A stretch of DNA of 10,233 bases from Roseburia sp. (GTDB lineage: Bacteria > Bacillota > Clostridia > Lachnospirales > Lachnospiraceae). The stretch covers positions 1 to 10,233 of the forward strand of contig JAGAIK010000291.1 of NCBI GenBank assembly GCA_017626625.1. Direction: 5' to 3'. Each line of letters begins with the position of its first letter. Position 1 is the first letter of the stretch. Below are positions 1 to 8,045 of the stretch, one piece after another. Made by a program: the position numbers and the translations under genes. Below the pieces are notes generated by a model. It was not told where the DNA came from. It searched no databases and worked only from the letters and a program-made list of their open reading frames with translations.

Positions 1-729
1 ACCAATGTGAATACAATATTTCTTGGGATAGGCGGTGTGTTGGTTGTTATTTTTTTCCTCATGGGATTTTGTGCGGACAGTGTGGATATCAAGCAGGACT
101 TCCGCCTGGAAAATATCCTTCGGATGTTCTTAAAACTATCGCTGGCAGAATTTTTTGTAATAAATTCCATGACGATTGTGCAGAAATTATTTGCCTTGTC
201 TACGGGTGTTATCGGAAAAATCAGTGGAAGCGGCACCTCTTTCCGATATACAGTACCGACAGAAGTTACAGAAATTTTAAATTTGCCATTAACAAATGAT
301 ATCAGCGGACTGGGTGGGGTTTTTATAATGGCATTATTGTTTATTGTTACGATTATTTTTATGATGGTGACCGCAGGCTGCGGAATGCTGATGCTATTTG
401 AGGCATTTCAGCGTTTTTTGAAAATATTAATGCTGGTGCCCTATGGGACACTGGCAAACAGTACCATTGCAGGAAATCATATGCTGTCAAGGTCGGCAGA
501 ATCCTTTTGGAAATATGCACTTGGAACAATTTTGGAAGCAGTCACAATGTATATGGCAATGGTTTTAAGTGCCGTGGTAACTTCCAGCGGTGTTGTTAAT
601 CTTACTAATGGACAGACCGGAGGATTTTACATTTTAGGATGGATTTTACAGAGCAGCTTTATTTGTATGCTGACGCTTGGCACAGTAAAAGGTTCCGGGA
701 TGATTACACAAAAAGCACTGGGACTTTAA
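1..729 (+). CDS. VirB6/TrbL-like conjugal transfer membrane protein (5' partial)
   Basis: Polytopic membrane protein, probably the VirB6/TrbL-type channel component of the T4SS. The frame is open from the first base and a GTG at 7 is the first possible start seen. With only about 240 residues, and at most one short hydrophobic stretch before the first loop, the true N-terminus probably lies upstream of the window. Counting from the GTG, hydrophobic segments lie at about residues 3-22, 37-70 (long, possibly broken), 104-132, 136-155, 170-192 and 206-228. The loop at about 70-103 is polar and carries no recognisable catalytic motif. Assignment rests on the multi-span pattern and on position directly before PrgI and VirB4 genes, the usual order in clostridial elements. 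The stop is followed by a 20-nt gap to the PrgI gene, which fits a shared operon. An unrelated polytopic protein cannot be excluded. Confidence 0.7.
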   Translation, partial: TNVNTIFLGIGGVLVVIFFLMGFCADSVDIKQDFRLENILRMFLKLSLAEFFVINSMTIVQKLFALSTGVIGKISGSGTSFRYTVPTEVTEILNLPLTNDISGLGGVFIMALLFIVTIIFMMVTAGCGMLMLFEAFQRFLKILMLVPYGTLANSTIAGNHMLSRSAESFWKYALGTILEAVTMYMAMVLSAVVTSSGVVNLTNGQTGGFYILGWILQSSFICMLTLGTVKGSGMITQKALGL

Positions 730-749
730 AAGACTGGAGGAGAAATTTT

Positions 750-1220
750 ATGTTGTCTATCAATATTAATCAGGATGTAGAACAATATCAGGAGCCGGTG
801 GCGGCCGGAATGAATGCAAAGCAGACCATAGCGGCAATTCTGTCGATAGCGGCAGCAGCGCTTGTGACATGTATTGCTTATTTTGGTTTTGGAATACCGC
901 TCAAGGCAGCTATCTACATAGCAATACCGGTTTGTGTTCCCATCATGCTGCCGGCATTAGGAAAACAGTATGGCTTAACCGTAATGGAACGTTTTCGGGG
1001 AAGCAATAAGAGAAAACAGGTGGTGGCATTTGCCACCACACGTACCCTTCGGATAGAAGATATTTCACAGAAGGCAGATGATAAAAATGCAAAAAAGAAA
1101 AGGGGAATGATTTTTGGAGTTGTCAGAGGAAGGAAAAAGGAGCGGAAGATAAATGAAAAAACGGAGACAGAACGGACAGGAGAAGAGGGTTCGGAGGAGA
1201 GACAGGTTTCACAGGATTAA
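750..1220 (+). CDS. prgI: PrgI family protein (VirB3-like T4SS inner-membrane component)
   Basis: A 156-residue protein matching the PrgI family, the Gram-positive counterpart of VirB3, which works beside VirB4 at the membrane. The family-typical start (ININQDVEQYQEP) is followed by two membrane spans at about residues 25-46 and 50-70. A short basic segment (MERFRGSNKRKQ) and a charged cytoplasmic tail complete it. The start at 750 is chosen because GGAGGAG lies at 736-742 and the family N-terminus begins exactly there. An in-frame upstream TTG at 639 would lie deep inside the VirB6-like gene and has no family support. The last 68 nt overlap the next gene in another frame, and this tail (about residues 135-156) is charged and low in complexity. 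The tail may therefore be conserved less for its own function than for the overlapping start region. Confidence 0.88.
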   Translation: MLSININQDVEQYQEPVAAGMNAKQTIAAILSIAAAALVTCIAYFGFGIPLKAAIYIAIPVCVPIMLPALGKQYGLTVMERFRGSNKRKQVVAFATTRTLRIEDISQKADDKNAKKKRGMIFGVVRGRKKERKINEKTETERTGEEGSEERQVSQD

Positions 1221-2301
1221 AAACAAGCAGGAACAGGTATATAAGTCTCCTGCATTTTTTAATGGGAATTTGGGAGTCAGCAGGATTTCAGAAAGCGGGA
1301 TTTTTGAAGTAGATCATTGTTTTACCAAAGCATATTGTGTCACAGAACTCCAGGATAAAGAATGGGAACAGTTGATTGGGGCATGGAGAGAATCCGGGAC
1401 GGAGTGCGGTATTTTGCAGGGAAAATATTTGAATGAGACATATCTTCTGTTACGGGAAGGATATTGCGATATATCGGAAGCAATAGAGAAGTTTGCAGAG
1501 ATGGAGCGGAAGTTAAAGATTACAGGTCTTTCGGCAGAGCAGAGGATAGAGAGGTATGGTAATTATCTATCGAAGGTTTTAGGAGGAGCGTATCCGGCAG
1601 ATTCCTACCTTTCAGAAACACCTGCATGGAAGGAAGCAGCTTCCATGAACAAGTTAAGAACGTCAGAAAAGGAGATTGCAGCGGAATCAGAATATTTTGC
1701 GGTAATGGCAATTCGCAGATTTCCTGGAAAAATAAAAAGGGGAATGCTTCAAAAACTGGCTGATAAGGAATATTGTGCAGCGTCGTATTTGTCTGCCTTA
1801 AGAGTTGCGGATAAAAGAATCCGTGAATCCGTTGAAGAAGAGTATCTTGGGGTGGATGGGGTGCTGCCGAGAATGAAACGAAAAGCCCCATTGCTATACG
1901 ATATTTTAAAAAATGAGGACGGAAACAGGGAGGACACCGGAAGCTTTATGAGCGCCAGTGCTTATTTTCTGTTACATGCAGAAACACTTGAAGAATTATA
2001 TGAAAATATGTCTGATTTTTCCCTGACAGCGGCAGAAAGCGGAATACGGACAGAAAAAATTCCATTGGCAGAATTAAAAAGACCGGGAGAGCTAAAAGAA
2101 ACATTGGCTATGTTTGGGCTTATGGGAAGCAGTCAAAAACGATATGGGAATTTTCTTACGGCAGAAGACACCTTAAAGTTTCTGGTGTATGGAAATTCCA
2201 AAGAAGAGGTCAAAGGACAGGCATATGATGTAGAGGAAATGCGGGCACTGTTTTTTGGTGAAAGCGGAAGGAGGGAAGAAAAAGGAAATGAACAAAAGTA
2301 A
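1153..2301 (+). CDS. VirB4 N-terminal-domain-like protein lacking the ATPase domain
   Basis: A 382-residue soluble-looking protein with no Walker A or B motif and no membrane span. By eye it parallels the N-terminal half of the VirB4 encoded next to it. Its ESGIFEV...K.Y segment (about residues 47-60) matches PNGIFQV...KSYY in VirB4. LSAEQRIERYGNYL (about 124-137) matches MNADERFRVLHAFY. The region around YFLLHAETLEEL (about 271-282) matches the VirB4 stretch just before its ATPase domain. The protein ends about where the ATPase would begin, so it looks like a stand-alone VirB4 N-domain. I infer a structural or regulatory role with VirB4 or PrgI. The start at 1153 has AAGGAG at 1137-1142, and no later ATG occurs before 1501. 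It overlaps prgI by 68 nt and virB4 by 14 nt. The N-terminal 25 residues are strongly basic. Confidence 0.6.
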   Translation: MKKRRQNGQEKRVRRRDRFHRIKNKQEQVYKSPAFFNGNLGVSRISESGIFEVDHCFTKAYCVTELQDKEWEQLIGAWRESGTECGILQGKYLNETYLLLREGYCDISEAIEKFAEMERKLKITGLSAEQRIERYGNYLSKVLGGAYPADSYLSETPAWKEAASMNKLRTSEKEIAAESEYFAVMAIRRFPGKIKRGMLQKLADKEYCAASYLSALRVADKRIRESVEEEYLGVDGVLPRMKRKAPLLYDILKNEDGNREDTGSFMSASAYFLLHAETLEELYENMSDFSLTAAESGIRTEKIPLAELKRPGELKETLAMFGLMGSSQKRYGNFLTAEDTLKFLVYGNSKEEVKGQAYDVEEMRALFFGESGRREEKGNEQK

Positions 2302-4720
2302 AATGCCCAAAAAGCAGTCCGGTATGTCAAAACGTAAGATTTTTATGTCACTGAAAAATCCGGATAAAGTGAGATACAGTAATGCGAAAAGTACACAGGA
2401 TAAAATTGAAATATGGAAAGTTGCGCCTAACGGAATTTTTCAGGTAGGGAAAGAAAAATGGTCAAAAAGTTATTACCTGATGGATGTGAATTACACAACT
2501 CAGATATATGATGAGCAGCTTGCATTTTTTTATGATTGGTGCAAGACCATCAATTCCTTTGATATTTCAGTGAAGATTACAGTATTTAATGAGAACAGAA
2601 ATATGGAGGAAATCCGTGAAAAAATTCTGTATCGTTATAAAAATGATGAATATGACTGGCTGCGAGAGGCTTACAACGACATTATAGAAAGTAAAATTGT
2701 GGAGGGGCGCAAAGGTATCCGGCAGGAAAAATTTCTTACGATTACAGTGGAGAGAAAGGACTATGAGGCGGCAAGAGCCTACCTGTCCTCACTGGAAGGA
2801 AGTTTTATCAGTAACTTTGCGGCGCTTTCTTCCGTATTGCTGCCAATGAATGCCGATGAGAGATTTCGGGTACTGCATGCTTTCTATCATATGGGACATG
2901 AAGCGGAATGTGATTTCCAAATGGAAAGGGAAATGATGAAAGTACGCAGTTTTAAAGATGAACTGGCACCTGCAGTTATGGATTTTGACAGAGCGATAGA
3001 CAGATTTTATATGGAAGATAAGGTGTGTTCCATGCTCTATCTGGACCCTGCATCTTATCCGACGTCACTGTCAGATACATTTTTTAAAGAGCTTACAGGA
3101 CTGCCTATGCGTTCGGTATTTTCTATTGACTATGAACCGATTCCCCAGGATGTGGCATTAAAAACTCTGGAAGATAAGTTGATGGGGGTAGAAAATACAA
3201 TCGCAAAGCAGCAGGAGAAGAGAAATAAAAGAGGAGCATTTTCCAGTGATATTTCTTACAAAGTGAGGAGGGAAAAGAAGGAACTGGAGCGTATGCTGGA
3301 TGAATTGCGGGATAATGACCAGAAGATGTTGTGGGTTGGTGTTACTGCAGGAATTATTGCAGATAATGATGAAAAAATGGACGAAGCCCTTACTGCCGTA
3401 AATCAGGTAGTAGAGAAAGCAACCTGTAATATTATTCCTTATTATATGCGTCAAAGGGAGGCTCTTGCCACGGTGCTTCCTGTGGGAGGAAGATATGTAG
3501 ATATGATGAGGGCACTATTTACATCTTCGGCTGCGGCATTTGTACCATTTAATGTGGTGGAAATGCAGATGATGAATAAGCCTTTATATTATGGAATTAA
3601 TCAGGTTTCCAAGGAACCAATTTGGGCAAACAGGAAATTACTTTTAAATGGGAATGGATTTGTGTTTGGAATACCGGGCGGAGGAAAGAGTTTTACCGGA
3701 TGTAAGATGGAAGCAGGTGGAGTGTTCTTAAATACAGAGGATGACATCATTTTTGTAGACCCCACGATGGAATATTTCGATGTGGCGGAGGCCTACGGCG
3801 GAGCTATTATTAATCTTGCCACTTATGCGGAGGATTATCTAAATCCATTGGAGGTAGATTTGACGATTTTAGATGTTGACGATAAAGCCGGACAGGTCAG
3901 GGAGAAATGCGGTTTTATGCTTGGTATCTGTGAACAGGCAATGAATGGCGGTATTAAGCCGGAGTACAAATCTATCATAGACCGTTCTGTGCGGAGGATG
4001 TACAAAAAGATAGCAATGATGCCGGTGGAAGAAAGGCAGCAGCCGATTATGGGTGATTTTATCCGGATACTTGAAGAACAGGAAGAGCAGGAGGCAAGGA
4101 AGATAAAGCTGGTCCTTGAAATTTTTGTGGACGGTTCTTTAAATATCTTTAATCACCAGACCAATATTGATGTTGATAACAGAGTACTTGTCTATGGAAT
4201 GCGGGATTTGTCGGAAGATTTATCGGGAATGGCAATGCTTGTCATGTTAGAGAACATCAAGCAGAGGATTATTAAAAATGCGAAGAAGGGACGTGCAACC
4301 TGGTTGTATGTGGATGAACTTCATGTACTTCTTGGAAAACCATTTTCCAGGGATTATCTGATTGCATTGTGGAAACAGGTTAGAAAACTGGGAGGATTAT
4401 GTACAGGAATTACCCAGAATGTGGTTGAGGTTTTAAAGGACCCGATGACCTCTACATTAATTTCTAACAGTGAGTATACGGTTCTGTTAAAGCAGGCTGC
4501 ACCGGATGCAGCGGCGCTTGGAAAAGCATTAGGTGACATTAGTGAGGCACAGATTAAATATACCACCAATGCAGAACCCGGTACCGGACTGATACGTTTT
4601 GGAAATACAATTATTCCATTTAATAATAAGATAGCAAAAGATAATCCGGTTTATGATGTTTACAATACAAACCTGCATGAAAAGGCAGCAAAAAAGAAAG
4701 CTGAAGTAGGGATTCTATGA
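2288..4720 (+). CDS. virB4: VirB4-like T4SS ATPase
   Basis: An 810-residue VirB4/TraE-type ATPase that would power substrate movement and assembly of the conjugation channel at the inner face of the membrane. The N-terminal domain (about residues 30-440) has the family pattern, with PNGIFQV near the start. The C-terminal RecA-like domain has Walker A GIPGGGKS at about 461-468. Walker B is WLYVDELH at about 672-679, with the catalytic-position Glu at 677. A downstream GLCTGITQNV motif also fits the family. The length is normal for Gram-positive VirB4. The ATG at 2288 is chosen because AGGAGGG at 2269-2275 serves it, although the 12-nt spacing is somewhat long. An in-frame TTG at 2255 would sit before that site and is less likely. 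The start overlaps the preceding gene by 14 nt. The stop overlaps the next start as ATGA, indicating translational coupling on both sides. Confidence 0.93.
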   Translation: MNKSKMPKKQSGMSKRKIFMSLKNPDKVRYSNAKSTQDKIEIWKVAPNGIFQVGKEKWSKSYYLMDVNYTTQIYDEQLAFFYDWCKTINSFDISVKITVFNENRNMEEIREKILYRYKNDEYDWLREAYNDIIESKIVEGRKGIRQEKFLTITVERKDYEAARAYLSSLEGSFISNFAALSSVLLPMNADERFRVLHAFYHMGHEAECDFQMEREMMKVRSFKDELAPAVMDFDRAIDRFYMEDKVCSMLYLDPASYPTSLSDTFFKELTGLPMRSVFSIDYEPIPQDVALKTLEDKLMGVENTIAKQQEKRNKRGAFSSDISYKVRREKKELERMLDELRDNDQKMLWVGVTAGIIADNDEKMDEALTAVNQVVEKATCNIIPYYMRQREALATVLPVGGRYVDMMRALFTSSAAAFVPFNVVEMQMMNKPLYYGINQVSKEPIWANRKLLLNGNGFVFGIPGGGKSFTGCKMEAGGVFLNTEDDIIFVDPTMEYFDVAEAYGGAIINLATYAEDYLNPLEVDLTILDVDDKAGQVREKCGFMLGICEQAMNGGIKPEYKSIIDRSVRRMYKKIAMMPVEERQQPIMGDFIRILEEQEEQEARKIKLVLEIFVDGSLNIFNHQTNIDVDNRVLVYGMRDLSEDLSGMAMLVMLENIKQRIIKNAKKGRATWLYVDELHVLLGKPFSRDYLIALWKQVRKLGGLCTGITQNVVEVLKDPMTSTLISNSEYTVLLKQAAPDAAALGKALGDISEAQIKYTTNAEPGTGLIRFGNTIIPFNNKIAKDNPVYDVYNTNLHEKAAKKKAEVGIL

Positions 4721-7044
4721 GACTTGAAGATTGTAGAAAAAAAGAAAAACTCCATGCGGTAAAACCTAAATTTCAAGTGACGGGCGTTTCTTTTGGAGGG
4801 TACGGCAGCCAATATGCCGGGAAACAGAAAAGAGACGCCCTCTTTGGAAGAAATGCAAAGTTTCAAAGCGAAGTCAGCGAGGGTTCTGATTCCAGACAGG
4901 CATTATATGAAAATATGGATATCGTGTACCGGGGAAGGATGGCAGGCACAGGATATTATCCCAGGGAAGCCAAAAGCACACGGAGTTATGGTGAAAATTT
5001 AGGAGTGAAAGCAAGGAAAAAAACTGGTGTTATATCAGAAGTTCATTTTCCTAAAGAAGGCTCGGTGCAGGGGATTGTCAGACAGAATTTAAAACCACAG
5101 GAAGAAAGTCCGGACAGAAATGAGGAATATGAAGAAGCAAACAGTGCTATGAGCAATAGCGAACGGGCTTATTTTGCTGTCATTGCATTGGCAGAGGCAC
5201 GGAAAAGAAGTAAAAGCAGCAAGGTTCAGGATAAAAAAACGAAAGCGGAAGATTTTACTGCTAAAAAGAAAAGTGGAGACATGCCGGAGAAAAAAGTTGC
5301 TGCTGAAAAAAAGGAGCGATTATTAGACCAGCAAAAACGGGAAGGTTTCCAGAAAGAGCGTGTGCTAGACCAGCAGAAAAGGGAAAGGTTTCAGAAGGAG
5401 CGTGTGTTAGACCAGCAGAAGCGGCAGGGTTTCCAGAAAGAGCGTGTGCTAGACCAGCAGAAAGGGGAAAGATTTCAGAAAGAGCGCACCTTAGATAAAT
5501 GGAAACAGGAAGGGACAGCCGGGAGATATGCAGGGGGGAATTTATCACAGGATGAATTAACCAGGCTATGTAATGTACGTCCGAACCAGATGGGAGATGT
5601 TTCAGGTGTCAGAAGCAGAACAGATATGGCAGAAAATTATACCGCAGAAAATGAAGAACCGGAGCCATTGGTCTGTTCTGAGAAAGAACGCGAAAAGATA
5701 AGGCAGAAAAAAGCGGATAAAACAGAAAACAGCAAAGAGAAAAAGGATGAAGAACGTTCAAAAAAGCACAAAATTGATAAGGTAAAGTGGAAACTGCTAA
5801 AAAGGTATGTCATTCGTGAAATGATACATGAAGAGGGAAAGCAGGATCCGAATGCTCATTTCCGATTGGCGGGGCAAATCATCGGTCATGATATGGCAAG
5901 GCTGGCTGTCTTTATTGGAAAGCTTATTTTAAAACTGCTATTGCAGCTTTTTATAGCGTTGTTGCCGATTATCCTGATAGCCGCTATTATCATTATTTCC
6001 ATTATGGCAGGGTATTCGTACATTATCAATCCGGTATCTTATTATGACAATATTTATGATATGGAGGAAGAAATAGCTGAAAATCCCTTATATCTGAAAA
6101 ATGTCGTACAGGAAAAATGCCGGGATTTTGCAGGGGAAATGCAGACACTGGAAGATAATTGGAGACATGACGTCAGTTATCCTTATGAGAACTATCCGGA
6201 TGCGGATATTGTAACCATTGTGTATCTGGCGCAATTATGTACGGCAGATAATTATAAAGACAGGACAACAAATAGAGAGGACGGATATCCGCCATATCTT
6301 CTGGTAGATACAGAGGAGGAAAATACTCTGCTTGATTCGGTATTTTCACAATTTAATTATATCACGTCAACATTTACGATTATCAGCATTCAGGGAGCAA
6401 ACAATGTATCACATCCGGTCGCAGGTTTTGATACCAAAATCTATTGCCTGACACTGCAGAATTGGAAATCGGCACATGAGAACGAGTTATCAGAGGATGC
6501 AAAAAAACTGTTGGAAGAACTGGAAGAAAAAATCGGGGAAACCGGGGGAACTTCCGGGGATTTTGTCGGCAGTGTGGATGCAGTGCCGGTGGAGGATTTG
6601 GAGATACCGGATGGGGTTGATGAGAATCTTATTTATATGGCGGGCTTTATCAAAGCAGAAGCCGGAAACCAGCCGGCACTCGGAAAGACAGCGGTAGCAT
6701 ATGTTATTTTGAATCGTGCAGGAGGACCATCCGGGAATATTAAGGGCGTACTCTTAGCACCGTATCAGTTTTCCTGTTACATACCATACCACACCGTAGA
6801 GCAATATCTGACAGCTTATGCTTCCATGACGCAGGAGCAAAGAGAGGCGGATTCCTGTTACCAGGCTGCCGCAGGAGCCTACTATGGAACGTCTGCAAAT
6901 CCCATTGGAGACATGAAATATTACTGCAATCCGAAGTATTGCAGCGCAGGAGAAACAAAGCAGTGGGAAAAAATCCGGGCGAAAAACAGTTCGGACGAAA
7001 TTATTATTATCGGAGATCATGTATTCTGCAAAAATTGCTGGTAG
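4717..7044 (+). CDS. Membrane-anchored SleB-type cell-wall hydrolase (VirB1-like; CD1108 family type)
   Basis: A 775-residue protein likely to open peptidoglycan for the transfer channel. Residues 1-398 are very polar and basic, predicted cytoplasmic, and contain four 14-residue repeats (about 200-255) likely to form helix or coiled coil. One long hydrophobic segment lies at about 399-434 with no signal peptide, so the C-terminal part should be outside the cell. Residues 435-620 are an unassigned extracellular region. Residues 636-775 match the SleB/CwlJ hydrolase domain (Hydrolase_2): E648 in KAEAGNQP is the likely catalytic acid, followed by GKTAVAYVILNR, APYQFSCY and a final IIGDHVF. The layout resembles proteins annotated as CD1108 family mobile element proteins, a name I recall and could not check. 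The start forms a 4-nt ATGA overlap with virB4. The protein ends with Cys-rich CKNCW, and further Cys lie in the hydrolase domain, so disulfides are possible. Confidence 0.82.
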   Translation: MRLEDCRKKEKLHAVKPKFQVTGVSFGGYGSQYAGKQKRDALFGRNAKFQSEVSEGSDSRQALYENMDIVYRGRMAGTGYYPREAKSTRSYGENLGVKARKKTGVISEVHFPKEGSVQGIVRQNLKPQEESPDRNEEYEEANSAMSNSERAYFAVIALAEARKRSKSSKVQDKKTKAEDFTAKKKSGDMPEKKVAAEKKERLLDQQKREGFQKERVLDQQKRERFQKERVLDQQKRQGFQKERVLDQQKGERFQKERTLDKWKQEGTAGRYAGGNLSQDELTRLCNVRPNQMGDVSGVRSRTDMAENYTAENEEPEPLVCSEKEREKIRQKKADKTENSKEKKDEERSKKHKIDKVKWKLLKRYVIREMIHEEGKQDPNAHFRLAGQIIGHDMARLAVFIGKLILKLLLQLFIALLPIILIAAIIIISIMAGYSYIINPVSYYDNIYDMEEEIAENPLYLKNVVQEKCRDFAGEMQTLEDNWRHDVSYPYENYPDADIVTIVYLAQLCTADNYKDRTTNREDGYPPYLLVDTEEENTLLDSVFSQFNYITSTFTIISIQGANNVSHPVAGFDTKIYCLTLQNWKSAHENELSEDAKKLLEELEEKIGETGGTSGDFVGSVDAVPVEDLEIPDGVDENLIYMAGFIKAEAGNQPALGKTAVAYVILNRAGGPSGNIKGVLLAPYQFSCYIPYHTVEQYLTAYASMTQEQREADSCYQAAAGAYYGTSANPIGDMKYYCNPKYCSAGETKQWEKIRAKNSSDEIIIIGDHVFCKNCW
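5314..5514 (+). repeat. In-frame 42-bp tandem repeats in the hydrolase gene
   Basis: Four full 42-bp units at 5314-5355, 5356-5397, 5398-5439 and 5440-5481, plus a degenerate partial unit at 5482-5514. Each encodes a 14-residue segment of the type ERVLDQQKRERFQK. Units alternate between a G-F-Q-K and an R-F-Q-K ending. The first 36 bases from 5344 and from 5428 are identical, so a two-unit (84-bp) block was probably duplicated. The repeat number keeps the reading frame. Confidence 0.9.
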
Positions 7045-7062
7045 GTAAATCAATAAAAGAGA

Positions 7063-7098
7063 GGTCAGATAAACTTCCGGACAAGCTGACCGGAAGTT
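7063..7098 (+). promoter_or_regulatory. Two mutually exclusive stem-loops before the DUF5688-like gene
   Basis: AACTTCCGG at 7072-7080 and CCGGAAGTT at 7090-7098 form a perfect 9-bp stem with a 9-nt loop. GGTCAG at 7063-7068 can instead pair with CTGACC at 7086-7091, which uses two bases of the first stem's right arm and encloses its left arm. No T-run follows, so it is not a standard intrinsic terminator. It lies in the only gap after the coupled T4SS block, 4 nt before a purine-rich ribosome-binding site. An attenuation, processing or translation-control role is inferred. Confidence 0.5.
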
Positions 7099-7111
7099 AG
7101 AAGGGAGGGCT

Positions 7112-8041
7112 ATGGAAAGAAGAGATGAATTGAAAATGGAAAATTTAAAGCGGTTTGCAGAAAGATTAAAAATGGAAGGATTCCTTTATTTGCCGGCTGC
7201 TTATGCTGTAAATTCCCAGAGCCTCTTGATAGAAGAAGGAAAAAATGGATGGACAGTGCGGTTACGGGATGATAAAGACCACCTTTTTCCCATGCCCTGT
7301 CTGAATCTGGAAGAGATATACCTAAAGTGCGGGGGAAAAATAGATACGCAAATATTGCGGACATTATTTTCAGAATATGTACAGCAATATGAAAAGGCGG
7401 AAAGTGAGGAGCAGGAGGAAGGAGAGAAACTGGCAGAGATAATGGGACATTTTCCGGATAATAAGCTAATGACTCTGCTGTTGCCCGATAGGGATAACAT
7501 GTGGGAAAAAAATTTCCCAGGCAGGCATATAGGAAATACATATATGCTTTATGGAGTTTGCTTGTTAAAGGATAAACAGGTGAAAGTGATGGCGGTTACA
7601 TGGGAACTGATGGAGAAGTGGCAGGTTCGTGAAGAAATTTTGTATCAGGCGGCGGGAAAGGCAATGGCGGAATTGTTTCCCTATGAAATTCTGGATATCT
7701 GTCATCCTATGGGTGGAGATTTTTATATTGTGAGCAGTAAGCAGCATTGTTTTGGACTGGGAACGCTTTTATATGAAGAAAGTCCGTTGAAAGAATTGGC
7801 GGAGCAAAAGGAAGAGGATTTATTTGTTTTTCCCTTATCCGTCCATGAAGCGGCAGTATTCCCTGTATCTGGCTGGCAGCAGGAAATGTTAGGGGAACTG
7901 GAGGGAGAAATATCACCGTTTGGGAATGAATTATGGTATTACAGCAGGAATTTAAAGAAACTGGCATTTACAAAAAAAGAGTATGAACAATTTCAGATAC
8001 TGAAAAAATTTGGCACGGATAAAGGAGAGACAGGAAGGTGA
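7112..8041 (+). CDS. DUF5688-like protein
   Basis: A 309-residue protein without membrane spans or a known catalytic motif. Its pattern recalls DUF5688, a family of unknown function common in Lachnospiraceae. An N-terminal part reads LNLEEIYLKCGG, a middle region has NKLMTLLLPDRDN, then comes an L..A...A..ELFP segment. The C-terminal part combines FYIVSSKQHCFGLGTLLYEE, FVFPLSVHEAAVFP and a final E-W-Y-Y region (about residues 205-285). The family match is from memory of its residue pattern, not a search. The start at 7112 follows AAGGGAGGG at 7101-7109, which lies unusually close (2 nt from its end). ATG 7136 is the alternative but lacks a good site. The HTH gene begins 4 nt after its stop, so the two are almost certainly co-transcribed. 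A role in controlling or assisting transfer is only suggested by position. Confidence 0.65.
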   Translation: MERRDELKMENLKRFAERLKMEGFLYLPAAYAVNSQSLLIEEGKNGWTVRLRDDKDHLFPMPCLNLEEIYLKCGGKIDTQILRTLFSEYVQQYEKAESEEQEEGEKLAEIMGHFPDNKLMTLLLPDRDNMWEKNFPGRHIGNTYMLYGVCLLKDKQVKVMAVTWELMEKWQVREEILYQAAGKAMAELFPYEILDICHPMGGDFYIVSSKQHCFGLGTLLYEESPLKELAEQKEEDLFVFPLSVHEAAVFPVSGWQQEMLGELEGEISPFGNELWYYSRNLKKLAFTKKEYEQFQILKKFGTDKGETGR

Positions 8042-8045
8042 AAAG

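Noticed and set aside
639-749. Upstream TTG extension of the PrgI protein
   Set aside because: It would overlap the VirB6-like gene by about 90 nt. The family N-terminus and a good ribosome-binding site both point to ATG 750.
5261-5548. Antisense open frame of 95 codons over the repeat region
   Set aside because: It exists because the repeats keep a frame open on both strands. Its product is a repeated low-complexity string, with no ribosome-binding site and a real gene opposite.
7065-7098. Pseudoknot combining both stems before the DUF5688-like gene
   Set aside because: The order of arms allows it, but there are no bases left to cross the first stem, so the two stems are more likely alternatives.
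7110-7541. Antisense open frame of 143 codons
   Set aside because: It lies fully opposite the DUF5688-like gene, and its composition (Pro/Leu/Phe-rich) is that of a shadow of a purine-rich coding strand.
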